A stretch of 64,000 nucleotides of DNA from Prolixibacteraceae bacterium UBA1413 (GCA_002304925.1 DBPT01000006.1:1-64000), one strand, 5' to 3'; counted from the first letter of the stretch, positions 42,437-51,853 are shown. Numbers and translations are program-made. The notes: generated by a model from the letters alone, not told the origin.

Positions 42437-43624
42437 ATGTTTGCCCGTTCCTATTTCGAGAAATCAACAGGGTTCACCCCCCGGATTACGCTGCCGCCGC
42501 ATCCGGAGACATCCCTGATTGTTGTGATTCCCACCTTTCAGGAACCCGATCTCCCGGCCACGCTCAATTCCCTGATCCGTTGCCAGCCTCCGGCAGGAAA
42601 AACAGAGGTCATCCTCCTTATTAATGAACCGGAAAGTTGCGACAGCCGGATCTCCTCCGCCAACCGGAAGACTTTGCAGGACATCCTGGCCTGGCTCCCT
42701 TACAACAAAGTTGATCACCTGACTTTCCACCCCGTCGGGCCGGTGAAATTGCCTGACAAATGGGCCGGAGTCGGGCTTGCCCGGAAGGCAGGCATGGATG
42801 AAGCGCTGTACCGGTTCAGCCGGATCGGAAAACCGGGAGGGATTATTCTTTCTCTTGACGCTGATACCCTGGTAGAGGAAAATTATCTCCAGGCCGTCGA
42901 AGAACACTTTTTGAACCATCCCACGCACATCGGGGCGACACTCTGCTTTCGCCACATCACCGAAGGATTGCCCGAACGACAGATCCTGGGGATCCGCCTT
43001 TATGAACAATATCTGTACTATTACAAAAATGCTTGCGCCTGGGCAGGCTTCCCCCATGCCCTGTATACCATAGGATCGGCATTTGCAGTCACTGCCGACG
43101 GATACATGCGGCGGGGAGGCATGACACGCCGCAAGGCAGGCGAAGATTTTTATTTCCTTCAGACCCTTACCCAGGCCGGAAGTGTCGGGGAAATCCTTTC
43201 CTCCTGCGTGCATCCTTCCGCCAGGGTCTCCCAAAGGGTACCCTTCGGCACTGGTCCTGCCATGAAAAAATGGATGGAAGGTGGCGACGATTTGATGTAT
43301 ACCTTCGACTTCCAGGCTTTCAGGGAACTGAAGTTATTGTTCTCTCAGCGAGAAAAATTCTACCAGGCAAGCCCCGATACCCTAACCTGCCTTTCAGACA
43401 CTTTACCTGCCTCCGTATCCCGTTTTATCAAAAAAGAAAACCTGGATCAACGCTTCCGGGAACTGTCCGGCAATTGCTCCTCCCCAGAAATCTTCAACAA
43501 ACGTTTCTTTCAAGTATTCAATGCCTTTAAAATACTCCGGTTCCTCCATTTCGTCACCCCGGTTCCCTATCCGAAAATCCCGGTCGGAAAAGCGTTGACC
43601 TTGCTTCAGAAAAGCCTTCCATAG
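42437..43624 (+). CDS. Family 2 glycosyltransferase
   Basis: Cytoplasmic GT-A fold transferase of 395 aa. The nucleotide-binding start is SLIVVIPTFQEPDLPATLNS (about residues 26-45); the metal-binding motif is the DAD of GGIILSLDADTLVEENYL (about 135-152), and the acceptor-side motif is RRKAGEDFYFLQTLT (about 229-243). No membrane segments are evident. It starts right after the terminator of the preceding gene and is followed by the intergenic repeat region, so it appears isolated from any polysaccharide cluster. Donor and acceptor are unknown. Confidence 0.88.
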   Translation: MFARSYFEKSTGFTPRITLPPHPETSLIVVIPTFQEPDLPATLNSLIRCQPPAGKTEVILLINEPESCDSRISSANRKTLQDILAWLPYNKVDHLTFHPVGPVKLPDKWAGVGLARKAGMDEALYRFSRIGKPGGIILSLDADTLVEENYLQAVEEHFLNHPTHIGATLCFRHITEGLPERQILGIRLYEQYLYYYKNACAWAGFPHALYTIGSAFAVTADGYMRRGGMTRRKAGEDFYFLQTLTQAGSVGEILSSCVHPSARVSQRVPFGTGPAMKKWMEGGDDLMYTFDFQAFRELKLLFSQREKFYQASPDTLTCLSDTLPASVSRFIKKENLDQRFRELSGNCSSPEIFNKRFFQVFNAFKILRFLHFVTPVPYPKIPVGKALTLLQKSLP

Positions 43625-43671
43625 TTTCTTTTTTATATTGACTTCCAGGGAGACCGGTCACATGACTGATC

Positions 43672-43794
43672 GAATTCCGGCGAGCGCATTGATTACATCC
43701 AGTCTTTGTGCCAGGCAAGCATAAATGCATGGTTTCTGCTAATAGTTGATCCGGTGATGAACACCGTCGAACTCATCCCGGTTTCGCGGGATTC
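43672..43794 (-). repeat. Dispersed 123-bp element, copy 2
   Basis: Reverse-oriented copy of 18990-19112, same length, about 85% identical by hand alignment. The shared frame reads GNESRETGMSSTVF, ITGSTISR and MLAWHKDWM before TAA. Several differences change amino acids conservatively (I/L, D/E, N/D), but others do not, so a selected short peptide is not established. Confidence 0.8.
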
Positions 43795-43799
43795 GTTTC

Positions 43800-43885
43800 C
43801 CCGTCTGCTCTGCGGCAGGGATTGCGAGCAAGACACTAAAGAATCCTCTACGGAATCGGATTTCCCGTCTGCTCTGCGGCAGGGA
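43800..43885. repeat. Exact 22-bp direct repeat adjoining the dispersed element
   Basis: CCCGTCTGCTCTGCGGCAGG followed by GA occurs at 43800-43821 and 43864-43885, identical in all 22 bases and 64 bp apart. A diverged form (reverse complement) lies at the corresponding place beside copy 1 (18968-18983), and a shorter resemblance is at 8704-8718. The repeated module therefore belongs with the element. Confidence 0.85.
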
Positions 43886-43924
43886 GTTTCAATATGCGAA
43901 TAACCCGTAAACTTCCTGATGATA

Positions 43925-45421
43925 TCAGATCTGTTCCCATCCTTCGCGGTAGGTATGCCTGATCCATTCTTCAGCCATCTGTGCTGCCGGAAAGGTGGCA
44001 TAGTCGCGGTCGAACCGGGGATCGCCATTGACCACTTCGAAGCGGTTACGAGTCAGGACCCTTATTATTTCATCATTTCCGATGTTGGTGAAGCGCATGT
44101 TTTTCCCGTCCCAGGTCAATTTCTTCTGAAGGCTTTGGAGGCGTACTGCGAGGGCGCCCATGGCCACGGTTTCGGTGAGGGGTCCGGCATATCCGAAATG
44201 GGAGGATGCCTCGACGCGCGAATCCCTGCTTTCCTTGCAGGCCCTGATCCAGTCCTGTTCATGTCCGCCGTTCATTGCCCCGGGTATACGCCTGAAGAGG
44301 GGTGCCGGCTGGTTGAAATGTTCCATTTCCCGGGCGGGCAACAGTTGCGGATTGCGGGCATAGGCGCCGCACATGATTTTTCCGCGGGTGCCGTGGAAGA
44401 TGCAACCTCCGTCGAGGTCGCCCATCATTTCACCGGGAAGAAGTTCATCGGGACGCGGGGGCATCATTCCCCCGTCGTACCAGTGAAGGGTAACCTCCGG
44501 CATGGCTACTTTGGGCAAATTATCGCGCCGCGGAAACTCATATCTGACGAATTGCGCATTGGGAGGCGATTCCGTATTTACCGGGGTGGATGATCCCTGC
44601 ACCGATGCCGGGAATTCCAGTTTCAGGGCCATAAAGGCGGGATCGAGGATATGGCAGGCCATATCTCCGAGCGCCCCGGTACCGAAATCCCACCATCCCC
44701 GCCAGTTCCAAGGGGTGTAAATTTCATGGTAAGGGCGGTATGGGGCTGTCCCGATGAAAAGATTCCAGTCCAGGTTTTTTGGGGGCCGCTGATCCCTCGA
44801 AGGGCGCTCCAGTCCCTGGGGCCAGATGGGCCGGTTGGTCCAGGCGTCCACGTGCGTCACCTCCCCGATAGTGCCCGCCCATATCCATTCACAGATCTTC
44901 CGGATCCCGTCATCCGAATTCCCCTGGTTCCCCATCTGGGTGGCAACCCTGAAGGTCCTTGCCGTTTCTGCCATCACCCGGCTCTCATATACCGTATGGG
45001 CAAGCGGTTTCTGCACATAGACGTGATACCCCTGACGCATGGCCATGAGGGCCGGCAGGGCATGGGAGTGGTCGGGAGTGGCAATCAGCACCGCTTCTAT
45101 ATCCTTTTGCTGATCAAACATCACCCGGTAGTCCTTGTATTGTTTTGCCCGGCTCCAGGCCTTGAAGGAACTCCTTCCGGCATAGTCCCAGTCTACATCA
45201 CAAAGGGCCACAATATTTTCGGTCTCCATGTTTTTCAGATTCCGGTAACCGATTCCACCAACACCGATGGCAGCAATGTTAAGCTTCGATCCCGGCGGGG
45301 TGTGCCCCAGTCCGGCAACCACACGGGAAGGCAATATGGTGAAGCCCGCGGCCGCAGCCGCCGTGGCAGCGATAAAATCCCGGCGCGTGAATCCCGCCGG
45401 CTTGTCATCTTTTCTCTTCAT
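43925..45421 (-). CDS. Tat-exported Gfo/Idh/MocA-family oxidoreductase
   Basis: NAD(P)-dependent sugar or inositol dehydrogenase-type protein, 498 aa from the chosen start. ATG 45421 (MKRKDDKPAGFTRRDFIAAT) puts a twin-arginine signal at the N-terminus (TRRDF then an Ala-rich hydrophobic stretch to about residue 36), so the folded, cofactor-loaded enzyme is exported; the ATG at 45511 is rejected because it would bury this signal. The dinucleotide fold starts at LNIAAIGVGGIGYRNL, followed by DHSHALPALMAMRQGYHVYV and QKPLAHTVYE, and the C-terminal GFO_IDH_MocA domain follows. Tat-exported members are common in Bacteroidota and Planctomycetota carbohydrate degradation. The substrate is unknown. 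Confidence 0.92.
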   Translation of the reverse strand: MKRKDDKPAGFTRRDFIAATAAAAAGFTILPSRVVAGLGHTPPGSKLNIAAIGVGGIGYRNLKNMETENIVALCDVDWDYAGRSSFKAWSRAKQYKDYRVMFDQQKDIEAVLIATPDHSHALPALMAMRQGYHVYVQKPLAHTVYESRVMAETARTFRVATQMGNQGNSDDGIRKICEWIWAGTIGEVTHVDAWTNRPIWPQGLERPSRDQRPPKNLDWNLFIGTAPYRPYHEIYTPWNWRGWWDFGTGALGDMACHILDPAFMALKLEFPASVQGSSTPVNTESPPNAQFVRYEFPRRDNLPKVAMPEVTLHWYDGGMMPPRPDELLPGEMMGDLDGGCIFHGTRGKIMCGAYARNPQLLPAREMEHFNQPAPLFRRIPGAMNGGHEQDWIRACKESRDSRVEASSHFGYAGPLTETVAMGALAVRLQSLQKKLTWDGKNMRFTNIGNDEIIRVLTRNRFEVVNGDPRFDRDYATFPAAQMAEEWIRHTYREGWEQI

Positions 45422-45514
45422 GGCTCTGTTAGTTTCTCCGCAAATGGATTCCGTGTTGAAAATACGTAAAAAAAAGAAAAACGTTGTAAACACCGGGGAA
45501 AGATCCCGCAATCC

Positions 45515-48500
45515 CTACCCCATCTCCTGCAGTAACGCCAGTGCTTCGGCGGTATTGCGGACATCGATCAGGGTCAGGGAGAGTTTTCCATCTTCCTTAA
45601 TCCTGCATTTGCGGGCGTTGGACTGCAGGAATAAAAGGATTTTTCCGAATACGGGCGATTCATAATAGGAGGATTGCTGGTCGGACGGGAAATAGCAAAT
45701 CATCATTCCGCTTTTCAGGACGATCTTTTCTATGCCCAGTTTGACGGCCATCCAGCGAAGCCTGACAATATCGATCAGTCCCGTACTTTCGGGAGGGATT
45801 TTTCCGAAACGGTCGATCAGGCTGTTTTCAAACCGCTGCAGTTGTTTCTCATTTTCGAGGTTGTCGAGTTCCCGGTAAAGTAAAATTCTTTCTGAATTAC
45901 CCGGGATGTAGCTCTCGGGGAAAAGCAGTTCCAGATCGGTGTCGATCTGGCAATCCTTAACAAACCTGGTGTCGGCAAAGGGTTCGCGCCCTATCTCCTC
46001 CTCCCTGAAAAGTTCACTGAACTCTTCCGCTTTCAACTCTTCGACAGCCTCGTTCAGGATCCGGTGGTAAGTCTCAAAACCGATGTCGGCGATAAACCCG
46101 CTTTGTTCGGCTCCCAGCAGATTTCCGGCACCACGGATGTCGAGGTCCTGCATGGAGAGATTGAAACCACTCCCCAGGTCAGAGAATTCTTCAATGGCTT
46201 TCAGCCTTCGTCTCGATTCGGGGGTCAGTGAAACCAGGGGAGGCGTGATCAGATAACAGAATGCTTTTTTGTTGGAACGCCCCACCCTTCCTCGCAACTG
46301 ATGGAGGTCGCTCAGTCCGAAATTTTGCGCCTGGTTGATGATCATGGTATTCACGTTGGGAATATCAACCCCCGATTCAATGATGGCAGTGGAAATCAGC
46401 ACATCATACCGGCCGGCGATGAAGTCTACCATCACTCTTTCAAGGGTATGGCCATCCATTTGTCCATGTGCCACCACCGTCCTGACCCCGGGGACAATCC
46501 GCTGTATCGTCTCTTCCACTTCCCTGATATTCTGGACCCGGTTATGCACAAAAAAGACCTGGCCGTTCCGGCCCACTTCATATAATATGGCGCCTTTGAT
46601 CAGTTGTTCGTTGAAACCATGCACCTCGGTAATGATGGGATATCGGTTTGGCGGCGGGGTTTGAATGATGGAGAGGTCACGGGCGCCCATCAGCGAGAAC
46701 TGGAGGGTGCGGGGAATGGGGGTGGCCGTCATGCTCAGGGTGTCGAGGTTCACCTTCATCCGCTTCAGCTTCTCCTTGACGGAAACCCCGAATTTCTGCT
46801 CCTCATCGATAATCATCAGTCCGAGGTCTTTGAATTGCACATCGTTACTTACCAACCGGTGAGTCCCAATCAGGATGTCAACTCCGCCCTCTTTCAGCTG
46901 TTTCAGGATTTCCCGGATCTCTGCCGATGAACGGAACCGGCTGATGTAGTCCACCCTGACGGGAAAATCAGCCAACCGGTCGGAGAAAGTTTTGTAATGC
47001 TGTAGCGCCAGAATCGTCGTGGGCACCAGCACAGCCACCTGTTTATTGTCAGTGACGGCTTTGAAAGCCGCCCGGATGGCAACTTCCGTTTTTCCGAATC
47101 CCACATCACCGCAAACCAGACGATCCATGGGGACCAGCTTCTCCATATCATCCTTCACAGCCTGGGTCGCCTTCTCCTGGTCGGGTGTGTCCTCATACAT
47201 AAAGGAGGCTTCCAATTCCGTCTGTAGATAGGAATCGGGAGAAAAGGCAAATCCCTTCTCCTCGCGCCGGCGTGCATACAGGGCGATCAATTCCCTGGCA
47301 ATATCCTTGACCTTTGACTTGGTGCGGTTTTTAAGGTTCTGCCAAGCCCCGCTCCCCAATTTGTTCAGGGTGGGAGGAGTGCCCTCCCCGCCTTTGTATT
47401 TGGCAATCCGGTGAAGCGAATGAATGCTCACCAGCAGAGAGTCATTGTCTTTGTAAACCAGCCGGATGGCCTCCTGGATCTTCCCGTTCACCTCCGTCTT
47501 GACCAGTCCGGCAAATTTCCCGATGCCGTGATCTACATGAACCACATAATCACCAGGGTATAATTTGTTGAGTTCCTTCAGGGTAATGGCCTCGCGCTGC
47601 GGTTTGCTGGTCCGGAGCCGGTAACGGTGATACCGCTCAAACACCTGGTGATCGGTGTAACAACACAACTGCAGATCATGGTCGATAAATCCTTCCTGAA
47701 GGGCAAACAAAACCGGCTCAAAAGAGACCTTCCTCCTGATCTCGCCGAAGATATCCCTGAGCCGTTCGGCCTGCTTCTCCTGCGATGACAACAACAGGAT
47801 GCGGTACCCGCGATCCGTGAAATCCTGAAGATTCTCCCCCAACAGCTTGAAATTCTTACTGAAAACCGGCTGTTTGGAAAGATGAAACCCGATGTCCGCA
47901 TCCCCAGAAAAGAGCGCCCCGCTCTCTGTTTCCAGCATGGTAAAGGATGAACATTGCCTCATAAACTCCCCACCTGTAAACAGCCAGGCTGATTCTGTAT
48001 TTTCATCGGCGGCACCCTTTTGCAAAGTATGCGAAGAAATGGCGTCCAGCTGCTCCCTGACCAACTGCCCGTTCACCGTTAAAAGAAGGGCGGAGACAGA
48101 AAGAAATTCAGGAAGGGAAACGCGGGAAATACCCTTTTCAAGACGAAGAACATCCGGAACCAGGGTGATCCGGTTGTGTGTAACCTTCGATATCTGTGTG
48201 TCAATCTCAAAACTGCGGATCGACTCCACTTCGTTCCCGAAGAAATCAAGCCGGTATGGTTCCTCCGCCGCAAATGAAAAAATATCGACAATGCTGCCCC
48301 TCACGGAAAAGTGACCGGGTTCCGAAACAAAATCGACACGTTCAAAGCCATAGGCGTACAAATAGTCATTGATAAACTCGATGGAGATCTTTTCGCCCCT
48401 GGAAATGGTCAAAGTATTATTTTTCAGATCTTTCCGAGAGGGAACTTTTTCTACCAACCCCTCAGGATAGGTAACCACAATGTGGGATGTCTTGCCTGCA

Positions 48501-48841
48501 GCAATGCGCGTCAGGGCTTCGGTACGCAGCATTCCGCTTTCGGGATCGGGTTGTCCGAACTGAACCGATCTCTTATAAGAAGATGGAAAATAAAGAACCC
48601 TGTCACCCAGTCCAAGGGTGACCAGGTCATCGTAGAAATAGGCGGCATCCTCTCTTTCGGGAAGGATAACACACAGGTTTATCCCCGACTTCCGGAAGAG
48701 CAAAGCTGCCAGGATGGTTAGGGCAGAGCCGAAAATGCCCTTCAGGTGAATCTTTTCACCCGGGGGGGCATCCGTCTTTTGACGTAAGGCAGCCAGGCCC
48801 GGATGCCCTTCGAATAACTTCAGAAAAGTGGCGGCTTCCAA
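45515..48841 (-). CDS. mfd: Transcription-repair coupling factor Mfd
   Basis: ATP-dependent translocase that removes stalled RNA polymerase at lesions and recruits UvrA. The 1108 aa show the UvrB-like N-terminal part (about residues 10-300), the RNA-polymerase-interacting domain beginning YPGDYVVHVDHGIGKFAGL (about 440-458), the Walker A region CGDVGFGKTEVA (about 578), the Walker B box DEEQKFG (about 679), helicase motifs SMTATPIPRTLQFS and LRGRVGRSNKKAFCYL, and a C-terminal TRCF domain (DTDLELLFPESYIPGNSERI). It is directly downstream of the AlbA_2-protein gene and immediately upstream of the oxidoreductase gene, on the same strand. Confidence 0.97.
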   Translation of the reverse strand: MEAATFLKLFEGHPGLAALRQKTDAPPGEKIHLKGIFGSALTILAALLFRKSGINLCVILPEREDAAYFYDDLVTLGLGDRVLYFPSSYKRSVQFGQPDPESGMLRTEALTRIAAGKTSHIVVTYPEGLVEKVPSRKDLKNNTLTISRGEKISIEFINDYLYAYGFERVDFVSEPGHFSVRGSIVDIFSFAAEEPYRLDFFGNEVESIRSFEIDTQISKVTHNRITLVPDVLRLEKGISRVSLPEFLSVSALLLTVNGQLVREQLDAISSHTLQKGAADENTESAWLFTGGEFMRQCSSFTMLETESGALFSGDADIGFHLSKQPVFSKNFKLLGENLQDFTDRGYRILLLSSQEKQAERLRDIFGEIRRKVSFEPVLFALQEGFIDHDLQLCCYTDHQVFERYHRYRLRTSKPQREAITLKELNKLYPGDYVVHVDHGIGKFAGLVKTEVNGKIQEAIRLVYKDNDSLLVSIHSLHRIAKYKGGEGTPPTLNKLGSGAWQNLKNRTKSKVKDIARELIALYARRREEKGFAFSPDSYLQTELEASFMYEDTPDQEKATQAVKDDMEKLVPMDRLVCGDVGFGKTEVAIRAAFKAVTDNKQVAVLVPTTILALQHYKTFSDRLADFPVRVDYISRFRSSAEIREILKQLKEGGVDILIGTHRLVSNDVQFKDLGLMIIDEEQKFGVSVKEKLKRMKVNLDTLSMTATPIPRTLQFSLMGARDLSIIQTPPPNRYPIITEVHGFNEQLIKGAILYEVGRNGQVFFVHNRVQNIREVEETIQRIVPGVRTVVAHGQMDGHTLERVMVDFIAGRYDVLISTAIIESGVDIPNVNTMIINQAQNFGLSDLHQLRGRVGRSNKKAFCYLITPPLVSLTPESRRRLKAIEEFSDLGSGFNLSMQDLDIRGAGNLLGAEQSGFIADIGFETYHRILNEAVEELKAEEFSELFREEEIGREPFADTRFVKDCQIDTDLELLFPESYIPGNSERILLYRELDNLENEKQLQRFENSLIDRFGKIPPESTGLIDIVRLRWMAVKLGIEKIVLKSGMMICYFPSDQQSSYYESPVFGKILLFLQSNARKCRIKEDGKLSLTLIDVRNTAEALALLQEMG

Positions 48842-48937
48842 GAATTGCCTTTAGAAAAGATTGCAAATATTAAAAAAAATGAAATGCCGGCTGTCAGTAG
48901 GAAACAGTGTTTTTCCATGGATAGCAGAGTGAAAAAA

Positions 48938-49612
48938 TCATTTCCTCCCCTTTTCCTGTTTTTCCCACGCATCCAGGTCAAATTTGCGGTTCAGTTTGTA
49001 AAAGACATTAGTCTCCCCGAAAAAGGGCTGTATGATGCCTGTCACAATGCCATCGGCAAGCAGTTGCTCTGCTTTCCGGTAAGGAAGGCACCCCTTCCGG
49101 GCCAGAGCAGAAACTGTAATAAAATCATATTTATACAAATACTCAAGCAGGAACTTCCAGGAATCGTCCAGGTGCACGAGAATGCCATCCCTGCTTTTCT
49201 GTTTTCGCCACACCTCAATCATCACCCGTGAAGCCAGCCTGTTTTCATCGTGATGACGCACCCAGGCGATCCATTTCCCATTTTCGTCCTTTGCAAAATG
49301 GGGTTTTGCCTGACTGGGCTCCACGATAACTTCCAGAACGGTCTTCCCTTCGACATTCCATTGCCTGACGGCAAAGGAAATCGGGGGGTTGCTGTAAATC
49401 CGGGCGGCTGACTCGGCCATGTAATACTCCTCGTCGGATTGAACCCCGACAATATGGCCATTGTCTTTCACCCCAATCAGCAAACTCCCCCCGTCGCTGT
49501 TGGCAAAAGCCACCAGCGAACGGGCAATCTTACGGGAATCGCTGATGCAGAATTTAAAATCCTGCCGCTGATGTTCCCCTTCCCTGATCCTGTTTAAAAG
49601 CTTGGTACTCAA
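48938..49612 (-). CDS. AlbA_2 (Schlafen-like) putative nucleic-acid-binding protein
   Basis: A 224-aa protein whose first about 130 residues match the AlbA_2 domain: EGEHQRQDFKFCISDSRKIA, then ARSLVAFANSDGGSLLIGVKD, and a later strand KTVLEVIVEPSQAKPHFA. The rest (about 145-224) has a helix-rich part resembling winged-helix DNA-binding modules. AlbA_2 proteins are often called ATP- or DNA-binding regulators, but the function is undefined. It precedes mfd by about 96 bp on the same strand; functional coupling to repair is only suggested by position. Confidence 0.85.
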   Translation of the reverse strand: MSTKLLNRIREGEHQRQDFKFCISDSRKIARSLVAFANSDGGSLLIGVKDNGHIVGVQSDEEYYMAESAARIYSNPPISFAVRQWNVEGKTVLEVIVEPSQAKPHFAKDENGKWIAWVRHHDENRLASRVMIEVWRKQKSRDGILVHLDDSWKFLLEYLYKYDFITVSALARKGCLPYRKAEQLLADGIVTGIIQPFFGETNVFYKLNRKFDLDAWEKQEKGRK

Positions 49613-49890
49613 TTCTCCTTAAAGCTCTTCGGGGATCTGCCGGTTGGCTGATAACCCAGAGTAACAACATGGCTATGTCATCCATTCGAAAGTCAGGTAG
49701 TGGCCGGCATCCCTCCCCATGTTGAGATATACGGCATGGGCGGGCACATTTGACTCTTATACTTATCATAGCATTAATTGTTTCAATAATCTGTCCGGTA
49801 ACTAACCACCTGATCACGACCTACAGACACCTGTTCCCTTCATCTCTAAGTCCCTAAGTCTCCAAGTCACCGTCAGCCGGGTGTGGGAGA
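49613..49890. other. Intergenic region between AlbA_2-protein and miaB genes
   Basis: No supported gene. A minus-strand frame (49554-49817) reads MIRWLVTGQIIETINAM onward but has no recognisable product and overlaps the next gene. The right end carries a three-unit octamer repeat close to the miaB stop. No strong terminator was seen. Confidence 0.4.
49846..49869. repeat. Octamer tandem repeat beside the miaB 3' end
   Basis: Three head-to-tail 8-bp units: CTAAGTCC, CTAAGTCT, CCAAGTCA, 21 bp from the miaB stop. It has the same size class as the repeat between hflX and asd. Confidence 0.6.
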
Positions 49891-51234
49891 TTACGACCGT
49901 CCATCTTCCCCGGCAAGGCTGCCGATCAGGGTGGTTTGCGTACATCCCGTTACCAGTACCCGTACCAGATCCCCCCTGGAGGTGTTTCCCCGGGGAAAGA
50001 CCACCACCTTGTTCTGCGAAGTCCGGCCAAAATACATCATCTCTGACTTTTTGGAAATCCCTTCCACAAGCACTTCAAAGATTTTTCCCACCTCTTCCCT
50101 GTTACGCTGAAGGGAAATCCTGTTCTGCAATTTAATGATTTCTTCCAACCGGTGTGATTTCACCTCTTCGGGCACATCGTCGGGAAGATGCTGATGAGCA
50201 TAGGTTCCCGGCCGTTCGGAATATTTGAACATAAAGGCCATGTCGAACCTGACCTCTTCCATCAGGCTAAGGGTTTGCAAATGATCTTCCTCAGTTTCGG
50301 AACAGAAACCGCAAAAGAGATCGGTCGACAGGGAACATTCGGGGAGGATGCGCCTGATCGCCTCGATCCGGTTGAGATACCATTCCCGGTCATACTTGCG
50401 GTTCATCAGTTTCAGGATCCTGGAGCTTCCCGATTGTACAGGCAGATGAATATGTTTGCAGATATTCGGATAGGAAGCCATGGTTTTCAGAATGGCCTCG
50501 CGCATGTCTTTCGGATGGGAAGTGGTAAAGCGGATCCTCATATCAGGAAATGCTTCAGCCGTCATTTGCAGCAGATCGCGGAAACGAACCGGTTTTATGC
50601 CATCAACGGGATACCAGTGGTATGAGTTGACGTTCTGTCCCAGCAGTGTCACTTCCCTGAATCCTTTCCTGCAAAGGTCCCCGACTTCATAGAGGATATC
50701 CTGCGGATCCCTGCTGCGCTCCCTGCCCCGTGTATACGGCACAATACAATAGGTGCAGAAATTGTTACATCCGCGGGTGATGCTGACAAATCCCGAAATG
50801 TTGACATCTCCGATCCTGACCGGCGTTATTCCGTCGTATGTTTCTATTTCCGACAACTCCGTGTTGATGGCCTTTTCGCCATTTTCAGCCTTGTCAAAGA
50901 GATAGGGAATATCCCGGTAAGCATCGGGACCGGCAACCAGATCAACGGCTTTGTGGTGCAGGAATTCTTCACCCAGCCGTTCAGCCATGCATCCAACCAC
51001 TCCCACGATGAGCCCCTTTCTCTTCCTTTTCAGGCTGTTGAAGTGATCAAGCCGCCCCCAGATGCGCTGTTCGGCATTGTCGCGCACCGAACAGGTATTG
51101 ATCAGAATGGCATCTGCCTCCTCAAGGGTAGTAGCCATATCATATCCCTTCCCCCTGAGAATCGCAGCAACAACTTCACTGTCAGCTACATTCATCTGAC
51201 ATCCGTAAGTCTCAATAAAGAACTTCCTGGTCAT
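49891..51234 (-). CDS. miaB: tRNA-2-methylthio-N6-dimethylallyladenosine synthase MiaB
   Basis: Radical-SAM methylthiotransferase that adds methylthio to i6A37 of tRNAs reading UNN codons. The 447 aa contain the N-terminal UPF0004 domain (KFFIETYGCQMNVADSEVVA, INTCSVRDNAEQRIWGRLD, VVGCMAERLGEEFL) with three Cys for one cluster. The radical-SAM CxxxCxxC motif is in RGCNNFCTYCIVPYTRGRE, and a C-terminal TRAM domain includes EVLVEGISKKSEMMYFGRTS. The YTRGRERSR signature is characteristic of MiaB as opposed to MtaB or RimO. The gene appears to be monocistronic. Confidence 0.97.
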   Translation of the reverse strand: MTRKFFIETYGCQMNVADSEVVAAILRGKGYDMATTLEEADAILINTCSVRDNAEQRIWGRLDHFNSLKRKRKGLIVGVVGCMAERLGEEFLHHKAVDLVAGPDAYRDIPYLFDKAENGEKAINTELSEIETYDGITPVRIGDVNISGFVSITRGCNNFCTYCIVPYTRGRERSRDPQDILYEVGDLCRKGFREVTLLGQNVNSYHWYPVDGIKPVRFRDLLQMTAEAFPDMRIRFTTSHPKDMREAILKTMASYPNICKHIHLPVQSGSSRILKLMNRKYDREWYLNRIEAIRRILPECSLSTDLFCGFCSETEEDHLQTLSLMEEVRFDMAFMFKYSERPGTYAHQHLPDDVPEEVKSHRLEEIIKLQNRISLQRNREEVGKIFEVLVEGISKKSEMMYFGRTSQNKVVVFPRGNTSRGDLVRVLVTGCTQTTLIGSLAGEDGRS

Positions 51235-51366
51235 TCCCTCTCATTTGGACCGACAAAAGTAGGTGAAAATTGTAACTGCCCCAAAATTTCTGTCTCTTAT
51301 GACTTTAAGTAAGTGAATAATGGAGCGGTTTCAGTTTGCAAAAGGAGATGTTACCTGTAAACTCCT

Positions 51367-51374
51367 TATATTTG
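51367..51374 (+). promoter_or_regulatory. -7 box of the SPOR-domain gene
   Basis: TATATTTG is a perfect TAnnTTTG box 19 bp before the ATG at 51394. A TTTG at 51335-51338 is 28 bp upstream, longer than the usual spacing. Confidence 0.45.
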
Positions 51375-51393
51375 CAGAGTGAAGAGAATAGAA

Positions 51394-51843
51394 ATGAAAA
51401 GGATTTTTACAGTTGCGCTGTTTCTTCTGGTTTCTGGGATTGTGGCCGGTCAAGCAGGCAGCTATGAAGGCAGTTTCGCCGATAATTTTGGCAACGACAT
51501 CTTCCAAAAGCTGAACATTGAACAGGACCCCAAACTTGTGGAACTGGTCAGGTTACATATCCGGCGAAACCAGCAGGGAGGAAAGATGCAGGGCTTCAGG
51601 GTCGAAATTTTCTTTTCTTCAGACATGAATGCCAGGCAAAAGGCCCAAAGTACTAAAAACGAATTCCTGGCCGCCTATCCCGGCATCAACGTTTACATCA
51701 GCTATGTTTCACCTGATTTCAAGGTAAGGGTAGGCGACTTCCGCACCCGCAATGAAGCCATCAAACTGATGAAAGAGATACAATACCAGTTTCCGAAAGC
51801 TTTTGTGGTTCCTGATCTCATAGAATTGCCGAAATTGTTTTAA
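51394..51843 (+). CDS. Exported SPOR-domain protein
   Basis: A 149-aa exported protein: signal peptide (MKRIFTVALFLLVSGIVAGQ), a short helical region (about residues 35-55) and a C-terminal SPOR domain (about 66-144, GFRVEIFFSSDMNARQKAQS, then YISYVSPDFKVRVGDFRTRN). SPOR domains bind denuded glycan strands of septal peptidoglycan, so a role in division or cell-wall surveillance is plausible. ATG 51394 is chosen over GTG 51379 because the signal peptide starts there. It is followed by a hairpin shared with the convergent glsB-type gene. Confidence 0.88.
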   Translation: MKRIFTVALFLLVSGIVAGQAGSYEGSFADNFGNDIFQKLNIEQDPKLVELVRLHIRRNQQGGKMQGFRVEIFFSSDMNARQKAQSTKNEFLAAYPGINVYISYVSPDFKVRVGDFRTRNEAIKLMKEIQYQFPKAFVVPDLIELPKLF

Positions 51844-51853
51844 TTTCACCTTC

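Larger units (their letters stand above)
43625..43924. other. Intergenic repeat region
   Basis: This 300-bp gap holds copy 2 of the dispersed element and an exact 22-bp direct repeat, described separately. The minus-strand reading frame over it (43693-44028) joins element DNA to antisense of the oxidoreductase gene and is not a plausible gene as a whole. Confidence 0.6.

Noticed and set aside
44651..45469. 272-codon plus-strand frame opposite the Gfo/Idh/MocA gene
   Set aside because: Antisense shadow; the minus-strand frame has the full family pattern and a Tat signal.
49554..49817. 87-codon minus-strand frame between the AlbA_2 and miaB genes
   Set aside because: It overlaps the start of the AlbA_2 gene in another frame and has no family features; a faint TG-x-x-I resemblance to the dispersed element is too short to count.
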